Part shown: positions 13,586 through 19,643 of the stretch, piece after piece
How the letters are laid out: each line of letters starts with the position of its first letter
How positions within the stretch are numbered: the stretch's first letter is position 1
From: Methanobacteriota archaeon
GTDB lineage: Archaea > Thermoplasmatota > E2 > DHVEG-1
Direction: 5' to 3'
DNA: 19,643 nt
Assembly: GCA_026394435.1 (NCBI GenBank)
Contig: JAPKYG010000081.1
Location: 1-19,643, forward strand
The notes under the pieces: model-generated
What the model was told of the DNA's origin: nothing
What the model saw: the letters and a program-made list of their open reading frames with translations, nothing else
Database searches by the model: none
Translations under genes and position numbers: made by a program

Positions 13586-15073
13586 TTACGTCTCTGAATC
13601 AATAGTGATGATGCCGAATGAATCGGTACTTCCTGGTTGTTCAGCGAACCGTCGTTGGGTTAGGATCACTTTATCGTCTTTTTTCACGAGCCCCGCTTCC
13701 CATATTAGCCGAAGGATTGGATCATGCCAACTTTTATTTTTATTTTTCATCAAGAAAGGATACACTCCCGAAGAAAAATTCAGAAATTGACTGGTATCTT
13801 CATATCGACTAAAAGCGAGAATCCAACTCTTTGGTTTGAAACGTGAGACACGCCGGGCTGTATTCCCACTTGCAGTCGGTGTCAGAATATACCGTACTTG
13901 TAACGCCTCTGCCGCCTCAACAACATTTAGGGAAATAATGTCGGTAATACTTCGATGATCTTCACTTACCATTCGTTTCAAGTAGTTCTGGAGATCACAG
14001 GACAGATTGTCCATCTCACGTTTATGTTCGGTTGCTACCGCAATCTTTCTCATCATCTTGACAGTTTCAACAGGGTATTTTCCGATAGCGGTTTCTTCTG
14101 AAAGCATCACTGCATCAGTTCCATCGAGAATAGCATTGGCCACATCAGCAACTTCAGCCCGAGTAGGACGGGTGTTTTCTTTCATGGATTCTAACATTTG
14201 GGTCGCGGTTATCACAGGACATCCGTTGAGATTTGCTCTACGGATAAGTTTTTTCTGCACCATAGGGACGTCTTCTAATGGTATTTCAAGTCCAAGATCT
14301 CCTCGAGCAATCATGATAGCATCTGAAACAGTAAGTATTTCCTCAAAATTTTTTACCGCATCTTTTCGTTCTATTTTCGCTACAGCATGAATCGTTTTTC
14401 CTTTTTTTTGTGCAAATTCTCTTACTTTAAGAATGTCGTTTGCATTTTGAATAAAGGATACACCAAAAGTGTCGACTCCCTCTTTTAACCCGAAATCAAC
14501 AAACTCGAGGTCTCTTTTCGTAACAGATTCTAAAAACAATGGTGCTCCTGGAAGATTTACTCCTTTCGAAGAATAAAGCAGACCACCGACCACTACCTTA
14601 CAACGGATCTCATCATGTATCACATCTTCAACCTTCAATTGAATAAATCCATCGCTGAGATACACCGTTTTCCCCTTTGAAACACTCTGTGCTAATTGAT
14701 TGTAATTGACGGGAATTATAGCATCTGTGGCTGGAACATTTCCTGGAGCGAGTGTTACTGTTGCATTTTTCTTCAGGAGAAAGGGTTCGGATTCTAATTT
14801 CCCTACTCTGATTTTCGAACCCGGAAGATCGATAAGAATCGTAACTATATGATCTAATTTAACTGCAACTTTCTTTATCCGCCGAATATCTTCCCTATGC
14901 TCTTCAAGACCACCGAACGAAAAATTGAGTCGAGCAACATTCATTCCGTTTCTGATTAAGTCTTCCAGAATAGATTCAGACCGAGATGTAGGTCCTATCG
15001 TACATACGATTTTTGTTTTATGGGATGGCAATTTTACTTTCCGATTTACTCTCTTATCAACCATGTAATTCAT
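13586..15073 (-). CDS. pyk: Pyruvate kinase
   Basis: 495 residues covering the barrel with inserted B domain (~17-350) and the C-terminal domain (~360-495). It converts phosphoenolpyruvate and ADP to pyruvate and ATP. Visible motifs are KTKIVCTIGPTS (19-30), LPGSKIRVG (83-91), SDGFIQ (140-145), AKIERKDAV (232-240, catalytic K233), RGDLG (257-261, metal ligand D259), TATQMLESM (289-297) and TRPTRAEVADVANA (301-314). One departure from the norm is NFSFG (50-54) where NxSHG is nearly universal, so the conserved His is Phe53. The C-terminal domain lacks an obvious classical effector loop. An ATG at 15064 is an alternative start. A TATA-like box 30-40 bases upstream suggests a nearly leaderless message. 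The gene converges with glgP. Confidence 0.93.
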   Translation of the reverse strand: MNYMVDKRVNRKVKLPSHKTKIVCTIGPTSRSESILEDLIRNGMNVARLNFSFGGLEEHREDIRRIKKVAVKLDHIVTILIDLPGSKIRVGKLESEPFLLKKNATVTLAPGNVPATDAIIPVNYNQLAQSVSKGKTVYLSDGFIQLKVEDVIHDEIRCKVVVGGLLYSSKGVNLPGAPLFLESVTKRDLEFVDFGLKEGVDTFGVSFIQNANDILKVREFAQKKGKTIHAVAKIERKDAVKNFEEILTVSDAIMIARGDLGLEIPLEDVPMVQKKLIRRANLNGCPVITATQMLESMKENTRPTRAEVADVANAILDGTDAVMLSEETAIGKYPVETVKMMRKIAVATEHKREMDNLSCDLQNYLKRMVSEDHRSITDIISLNVVEAAEALQVRYILTPTASGNTARRVSRFKPKSWILAFSRYEDTSQFLNFSSGVYPFLMKNKNKSWHDPILRLIWEAGLVKKDDKVILTQRRFAEQPGSTDSFGIITIDSET

Positions 15074-15101
15074 TATTTTAGGAACTGACAGGTGTGCTTC
15101 G

Positions 15102-15113
15102 TTTAAATATTAT
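15102..15113 (-). promoter_or_regulatory. TATA-like box for pyruvate kinase
   Basis: The minus strand reads ATAATATTTAAA about 30-40 bases before the ATG at 15073, placing the transcript start within ~10 bases of the start codon. There is no Shine-Dalgarno site, consistent with near-leaderless translation. Confidence 0.4.
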
Positions 15114-15162
15114 ACCTCTGTGATCCAAAAGATTGTAAATCGAACTTTTAGAAAATCAGTGA

Positions 15163-15369
15163 TCACAAATGAGAGTAGAACACATATCCCCAAACAAAGA
15201 GAACCAAAACCCAGCCCATAACAGGTAGTAAGATCCCATACAAAGTAAGTATAGTGGTAGTCAGTTGTGTCTTAATGACTGCTGCGAAAAACAAGGGTTT
15301 TTTCGATGTCGCATGCAACTGGTGATGGGAAAATCGGTGTTGTATTCCATAAACTGTACTCCCAATTTT
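15163..15369 (-). pseudogene. C-terminal remnant of a P-type plasma-membrane proton ATPase
   Basis: A 68-codon open stretch, without an ATG near its beginning, ends in TGA at 15163-15165. It reads LHATSKKPLFFAAVIKTQ, then TILTLYGILLPVMGW, VLVLFVWGYVFYSHL. This order matches the last transmembrane hairpin of type-III P-type H+-ATPases: a small-residue/KP-type loop, a TQ...T-L-YG helix, then a GW...L-FVWGY helix. The stop falls where those proteins continue to an Asp-x-x-Lys motif. None of the pump core (DKTGT, GDGVND) is present upstream, so at most a fragment survives. A small two-helix membrane protein starting at the TTG at 15318 is the alternative. Confidence 0.5.
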
Positions 15370-15578
15370 TCATCTGTTAAACAAAAAAAATTAACTATGC
15401 AAACAATAACCAGAATCCAGCTATTTTACTAGCATTTCACCTTTGCATATCGGTACGAGGAATAGAATATTCCTAATCTGAACAAATCTTGGGATTTACA
15501 CCAGTGACTCCCAAACCCCAACAGGACCATATAATTTCATTATCATTATTTGTTTGTGATGCATAATTTATGATTACT
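15370..15578. other. Gap with no gene seen
   Basis: Both strands are broken by stops. No further piece of the P-type ATPase, RNA gene or clear repeat was recognised. The end lies just after the stop of the dihydrouridine synthase gene. Confidence 0.4.
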
Positions 15579-16577
15579 TCATTTTTTCCTTTTATCATAG
15601 ATAGTGTATCCCTTTGTGTCATCGAGTCGTTCCAACAACATGGGTATATCGCTCACATTCGATGCTTGGTGTACATCCAACTTCAAATCTTTAAGAAAAA
15701 AACAAGAGGAAAAATATTGAGGCAGAATACTTCGCATTTTTAATACAGCTTTTCGTTCACCATAAAAATCCACAAGCAAATCCAGATGCTTTCTGCAAAT
15801 TTCTTTTTTCGTCTGAAGTGTCGGAGGTGTATACGATGTTTTGGATATTGTCGCCAGTATTTCTGGAATAATCCAAGGGTTTCCAATGAGTCCTCGTCCG
15901 GGCATGACGGCAGCAGCACCTGTCGCCTGAATCATCTGTTGCGCATCCCTTCCCGTGTAAATGCCCCCGTTCGCAATTATTGGAATCGTAAGAACACTTG
16001 CAGCTTCATGCATTATTCGAAGATCAACTGGTAATCCGAATTTTTTTTCACCGCTTCGTCCATGGATTGTGAGAGCGACCGCACCAGCATCAACCAATTT
16101 CTGTGAAAGAGCAACAACATTCATCGATTGTTTTGAAGGGCCTAGACGTAATTTACAGGTTACAGGAAGATCAACCATGCCAAAGACTGCAGCAACAATC
16201 TCACAAGCGCGTGCTTCATTTTTCATCAGAGATATTCCTTCTCCTCGACTCGCAACTTTCCGTGCCGTACAACCCATGTTGATATCAATATAATCAAACC
16301 CAAGGTCCTCGACGATTTTTGCCGCTCTCCCTATATACTCAGGAATACTTCCTATGAGTTGAACACCGTTGTACTGTTTCCCCTCAGCGATCTTCAGAAT
16401 CTGCATTGTACGCCGATTCCTTTGTACTATTGCACGTGCATTCGCCATCTCCGTTATTATAAAAGGTGGTTTAAAATCAGCAAGAATAACCCGAAAGGGA
16501 TAATCAGTATATCCGCTTAATGGCGGTAAGAGTAACTTTTTTTCTCGGAGGATTTTAATGAAGAGGGAGGATTTCAT
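15579..16577 (-). CDS. tRNA-dihydrouridine synthase family protein
   Basis: 332 residues of the FMN-dependent DUS family, which reduces uridines in tRNA D-loops with NAD(P)H. The barrel starts at LLLPPLSGYTDYPFR (15-29). The active-site cysteine is C103 in INMGCTARKV, with Thr where NxGCPxxKV is more usual. Other motifs are TCKLRLG (140-146), TIHGRSG (170-176), ANGGIYTGRDA (202-212) and PGRGLIGNPWI (226-236), typical of FMN phosphate binding. The C-terminus (~255-332) is the helical tRNA-binding part. The ATG at 16577 has no Shine-Dalgarno site, but a TATA-like box ~28 bases upstream points to a leaderless message. The modified position cannot be told from sequence. Confidence 0.88.
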   Translation of the reverse strand: MKSSLFIKILREKKLLLPPLSGYTDYPFRVILADFKPPFIITEMANARAIVQRNRRTMQILKIAEGKQYNGVQLIGSIPEYIGRAAKIVEDLGFDYIDINMGCTARKVASRGEGISLMKNEARACEIVAAVFGMVDLPVTCKLRLGPSKQSMNVVALSQKLVDAGAVALTIHGRSGEKKFGLPVDLRIMHEAASVLTIPIIANGGIYTGRDAQQMIQATGAAAVMPGRGLIGNPWIIPEILATISKTSYTPPTLQTKKEICRKHLDLLVDFYGERKAVLKMRSILPQYFSSCFFLKDLKLDVHQASNVSDIPMLLERLDDTKGYTIYDKRKK

Positions 16578-16599
16578 ACGTGAAAAGGCATCAAACAGG

Positions 16600-16609
16600 G
16601 GATATTAAT
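16600..16609 (-). promoter_or_regulatory. TATA-like box for the dihydrouridine synthase gene
   Basis: The minus strand reads ATTAATATCC, centred ~28 bases before the ATG at 16577. Transcription would start at or next to the start codon. The gene is therefore probably transcribed apart from the ABC operon that ends at 16634. Confidence 0.4.
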
Positions 16610-16633
16610 GTATCTTGCTGTCTGAAAAGATCA

Positions 16634-17857
16634 TTATTCGTATCGTACTGCCTCGATGGGGCTCATCCGCGCAGCCTTCCACGCAGGATACAAACTCGAC
16701 ATTACACCAACAATAAGCGACACCGCAACCGCAAGAACCACAGACGTAATCGTAATAATCGGAACAAGTTGAAACGAACTTCCTCCGCCCATCGACATAA
16801 AACTCCCAAGAATCAGTGTCAGTGCCTGCGAGCCAAATACACCAAGAATAATTCCAATGATCCCGCCAACACCACTCATCAACACACCTTCGATGATGAA
16901 GATACTCATGATATCCCGAGTTGTTGCACCTATCGCCTTCATAATTCCAATCTCACGAGTCCGCTCCATAACCGACGTAAGCATCGTATTCATAATCCCA
17001 ATAGAAGCAACAACAAGAGCAATCGACGCAATCCCCACAAGCACTAACTGAAGAATACCAATAATATTTTGCACCGTCTTAAGAATAGAAGTCATCGTTG
17101 TCGCAGTCGCAAAATCCTTCTTTCCATGATTTTCGTTGATGGCATTCTGAATTGTGGCCGCAATGGATTCCGCGTCATTGACGTTATTCACCCGTAAATA
17201 AATTAAGCTAATATTACTTTGACCGGTTAATTTCTTAAAATCACGGGAACTCATTAATACGATACTGTCTGAGGACACACCACCCATACCCTGTTTTCCG
17301 AAAATACCGCTGACAAAAAACTTCTCACCGTTTATTTTGATCCTCCCACCAACAGAAATATCGGCATCAAAGGTATCATGCGCGATATTATACCCAATCA
17401 TGATCTTATTCTGATCACCTTCGGTGAGAAATCCTCCTGCTTCTAAATTCTGACTCGCGTATTGAAGCGTCATGACGCTTACTTCCATGCCAGTTAGAGA
17501 TAGAACCGTTGTTTTCCCATTGTATTCCGCAAGACCAGAACCAGACAATTGGGTGCTCACCTCTTTGATTCCCTGGATACGTTCGATATCCGCAATATCC
17601 CGTTGCGTGAAATATTCACCGGTTGATGTTGATCCTCCACCACCAAACGAGGAAAACATATCTCCGCCGGTAGACACAATGATGACATCAGATAACGAAG
17701 AGAGTTCCCCGGTGACCGCCTGTTGCATACCTTCCCCAAGAGCCAACAGAGAAATAATCGCCATGATACCAATCGCAATACCAAGTAACGTCAGCAACGA
17801 TCGAGACATGCGATGCCGAAGATTTTTGAATGCGAGCTTCACATGGTCGCTAAGCAT
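16634..17857 (-). CDS. ABC transporter permease, MacB/FtsX type
   Basis: 407 residues from the ATG at 17857. This start overlaps the ATPase stop by 8 bases and has GGAGGT ~11 bases upstream; longer in-frame starts run deep into the ATPase gene. One N-terminal membrane helix (~21-40) is followed by a large external MacB-type domain (~45-260, with a Gly/Ser-rich stretch GGGGSTSTG), then three helices (~265-290, ~318-345, ~366-388). The cytoplasmic ERTREIGIMKAIGAT (298-312) is the hallmark of FtsX/MacB permeases, and the C-terminus PIEAVRYE is typical. MacB proteins work as mechanotransmission machines on exported or envelope substrates rather than as classic importers. It should dimerise with the upstream ATPase. 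Confidence 0.92.
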   Translation of the reverse strand: MLSDHVKLAFKNLRHRMSRSLLTLLGIAIGIMAIISLLALGEGMQQAVTGELSSLSDVIIVSTGGDMFSSFGGGGSTSTGEYFTQRDIADIERIQGIKEVSTQLSGSGLAEYNGKTTVLSLTGMEVSVMTLQYASQNLEAGGFLTEGDQNKIMIGYNIAHDTFDADISVGGRIKINGEKFFVSGIFGKQGMGGVSSDSIVLMSSRDFKKLTGQSNISLIYLRVNNVNDAESIAATIQNAINENHGKKDFATATTMTSILKTVQNIIGILQLVLVGIASIALVVASIGIMNTMLTSVMERTREIGIMKAIGATTRDIMSIFIIEGVLMSGVGGIIGIILGVFGSQALTLILGSFMSMGGGSSFQLVPIITITSVVLAVAVSLIVGVMSSLYPAWKAARMSPIEAVRYE

Positions 17858-18533
17858 GCTCCTCTTGTACCTCCCCATCTTGAATCCGAAGCACTCGTTT
17901 CGCACGCTGCGCGATCGCCATATTATGTGTCACAATGATGATGGTCTCCCCTTTTTTGTTGACATTTTCAAGGATGTGCATAATATTTTCCCCTGATTTA
18001 GTGTCAACGTTTCCGGTCGGCTCATCCGCAAGAATAATCGACGGGTTATTCGCAAGAGCACGAGCAATTGCCACTCGTTGTTGTTCACCCCCGCTCAACT
18101 CTGAGGGTTTATGGGTTAACCGTTTTGACAGCTCAACTAAATCAAGAAGCTGCTTTGCTTTTTTTGTCCTGGTTTGACTATCAACTCCTGCAAATCCCAT
18201 GGACAGTTCCACGTTCTCTTGGGCATTTAACGTTGGTATCAGATTGTATTTCTGGAAGATAAAACCTATTTTTTCTCGTCGGATCCTGGCAAGTTCATTT
18301 TCATTTAATGTTGAGACATCATTCCCATCGATGAAGATGTTGCCTGTTGTTGGTTTGTCAAGACAACCAAGAAGATTCATCAAGGTTGATTTCCCTGAAC
18401 CTGACGGTCCAATGATGGCGATGTAGTCCCCCTGTTTGATACGAAGATTTGTCTCCCGCAGAGCAAAGACCTGCAGGGGGGGTTTGCCATAGGTTTTTGA
18501 GATGTTCTGTGTGACGATGACGTCCTTACTCAT
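17850..18533 (-). CDS. ABC transporter ATPase, MacB/LolD type
   Basis: 227 residues from the ATG at 18533; the open frame extends upstream but the family begins at MSKDVIVTQNISKTYG. ATP-binding motifs are complete: Walker A GPSGSGKST (42-50), Q-loop Q94, signature LSGGE (146-150), Walker B IILADE (166-171) and the switch histidine H203. It powers the permease encoded directly after it, with which it overlaps. Its ATG overlaps the stop of the COG1361-like gene (TAATG), so the three genes are translationally coupled. Confidence 0.95.
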   Translation of the reverse strand: MSKDVIVTQNISKTYGKPPLQVFALRETNLRIKQGDYIAIIGPSGSGKSTLMNLLGCLDKPTTGNIFIDGNDVSTLNENELARIRREKIGFIFQKYNLIPTLNAQENVELSMGFAGVDSQTRTKKAKQLLDLVELSKRLTHKPSELSGGEQQRVAIARALANNPSIILADEPTGNVDTKSGENIMHILENVNKKGETIIIVTHNMAIAQRAKRVLRIQDGEVQEEHA

Positions 18534-19643
18534 TATGCCTTCCGCCGTTTTTTCCACCGCATGTAGAATATGACAACTACAATGATGACAACGATGATAA
18601 TGATAAGTGGTGTTAAACACGTAGTAAGCAACGAGGATGTTTGAGGCATACCACTACTTGATTCAGATGTACTACTTGAGCTACCAGAGGATTGATAACT
18701 CTGACCTGGCCCAGAGACAACGCTAAACGATTTACTGACCATGGGGGTCTCATAATAGTCATTTCCCTGTTTGAAGGAGACTGTAAAGCCAATGATCTGC
18801 GTGCCGTATCCACTCGTGTCAGCATAGATGTCAAACGATGCAGAGAACACATCATCAGGATCCATCGAACCGATAAAATACTGCGAGGGGATCACGGTCG
18901 CATTACAGATAGGGGTAATAAGAACACCGGTGATCTTCTCTGTTTTTGCGTTGTACACCTCAATGCTTATTCTTGCAGAGCCTCCTTTCGTGATGCTAAG
19001 GGGAAAATTGGTAATAATCGGTGCTACGTCTAATGCTTCAATAATGGAGAGTGGAGCGACGAGTGAGTTTGTGTGCAGATTATCCCCATTCTTATAGCTC
19101 ACGGAAAAGGAAATAGTACTCCCACCAGTTTCAATTGGTTTGACTGAAAAAACAACGTCTTCTGATGTTTCTGCAGGGAGTGACCCTATGAAATAACTCT
19201 GTGGGACGAACTCGACACCATCTCCTTGTGGAGTGATAATAACTTCATTTACCGCATTTTCTCTTTTATTCACCGCAGTAACGGTAAGCTCTGTTGTTCC
19301 TCCTTTGGAGATTTTCGAAGGAACACTGGTTGGGAGGAGATCTACAGAGGCGTTACTTACTTTGACTAAAAGAGGATAGATGACATCGGTACCACCGCTG
19401 ACATCGATATTTACTTTGGGAAAATACACACCCTCACTCATGTTCTTGTCGACAAGTAGTTTGAAGGGTACTTCGATGCTTGCTCCTGCGGCAAGATAGC
19501 CAATATCATCGTAATTTGCTGTCGCGCGAATTTGTTTCCCCCCAGATCGTGCAGGTTCAATCCAAATATTATTGATTTCCACACCAAGGGTATGAACTGT
19601 GGTCGTTGAATCTCCACCAGAGACGGATGTTGATGTTTGTGTC
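18533..19643 (-). CDS. COG1361-like surface protein with C-terminal membrane anchor (5' end outside window)
   Basis: The frame is open to the window edge, so ~369 C-terminal residues are visible. It consists of immunoglobulin-like beta modules. Two clearly repeat (ISKGGTTELTVTAVN ... PQSYFIGSLPAE and ITKGGSARISIEVYN ... PSQYFIGSMDPD), followed by a Ser-rich stalk and a hydrophobic helix (LIIIIVVIIVVVIFYM) with the cytoplasmic tail RWKKRRKA. The layout fits archaeal COG1361/S-layer-related proteins held in the membrane with the body outside. In archaea such genes commonly sit beside MacB-like ABC transporters, as here. It may act as the external partner, in place of the bacterial MacA adaptor (inference). 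The true start lies upstream of base 19643. Confidence 0.75.
   Translation of the reverse strand, partial: TQTSTSVSGGDSTTTVHTLGVEINNIWIEPARSGGKQIRATANYDDIGYLAAGASIEVPFKLLVDKNMSEGVYFPKVNIDVSGGTDVIYPLLVKVSNASVDLLPTSVPSKISKGGTTELTVTAVNKRENAVNEVIITPQGDGVEFVPQSYFIGSLPAETSEDVVFSVKPIETGGSTISFSVSYKNGDNLHTNSLVAPLSIIEALDVAPIITNFPLSITKGGSARISIEVYNAKTEKITGVLITPICNATVIPSQYFIGSMDPDDVFSASFDIYADTSGYGTQIIGFTVSFKQGNDYYETPMVSKSFSVVSGPGQSYQSSGSSSSTSESSSGMPQTSSLLTTCLTPLIIIIVVIIVVVIFYMRWKKRRKA

Noticed and set aside
16580..17996. Plus-strand frames, one rich in Arg, Asn and His, opposite the ABC permease and ATPase
   Set aside because: The unusual composition reflects the antisense of membrane-protein codons. The minus-strand genes carry all family motifs.
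1..19643. CRISPR arrays, insertion sequences, toxin-antitoxin or other defence systems
   Set aside because: No regularly spaced repeats, transposase or terminal inverted repeats, or defence-family motifs were found on either strand.

Overview
The window looks archaeal, most likely euryarchaeal and perhaps Thermoplasmata-like (the lineage is a weak inference). Both tRNA genes lack an encoded CCA. TATA-like boxes lie roughly 25-30 bases ahead of several starts, some leaders are very short, and Shine-Dalgarno motifs (GGAGGT, GGTGA, GAGG) precede other genes. The families present fit as well: RtcA, a COG1361-type protein beside a MacB-like transporter, and a PKD-domain lipoprotein. Base composition is moderate, with AT-rich gaps.

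Layout. 1-2792 (+): three tightly packed genes of the aconitase/isopropylmalate dehydratase superfamily: the end of a fused large+small protein, then a separate large subunit and small subunit. 2845-6196 (-): a small unknown protein, a membrane-anchored cutinase-like alpha/beta hydrolase, and a protein made only of four PAS domains. 6279-7801 (-): an overlapping pair, RNA 3'-phosphate cyclase and a CinA-C/PncC amidase. 7906-8065 (+): tRNA-Gln(TTG) and tRNA-Glu(TTC). 8066-10031: a 2-kb segment bounded by a 16-base copy of the tRNA-Glu 3' end, holding a PKD lipoprotein and a small secreted protein. It looks like an integration footprint with no visible integrase.

10388-15073: a carbohydrate block of a phosphofructokinase-family protein and alpha-glucan phosphorylase (+), facing pyruvate kinase (-). 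Phosphorylase would release glucose-1-phosphate from glycogen, and the two kinases would act at the upper and lower ends of glycolysis. The PFK-like protein and the pyruvate kinase both carry substitutions in normally conserved motifs. 15163-15369 (-): a C-terminal remnant that looks like a P-type proton ATPase. 15579-16577 (-): a tRNA-dihydrouridine synthase. 16634-19643 (-): a three-gene operon of a COG1361-like surface protein (cut by the window edge), a MacB-like ATPase and a MacB/FtsX permease.

No CRISPR array, insertion sequence, rRNA or complete defence system was seen. The strongest leads are the tRNA-Glu-bounded segment, the cutinase-like hydrolase, the divergent PFK and the tandem LeuCD paralogues.
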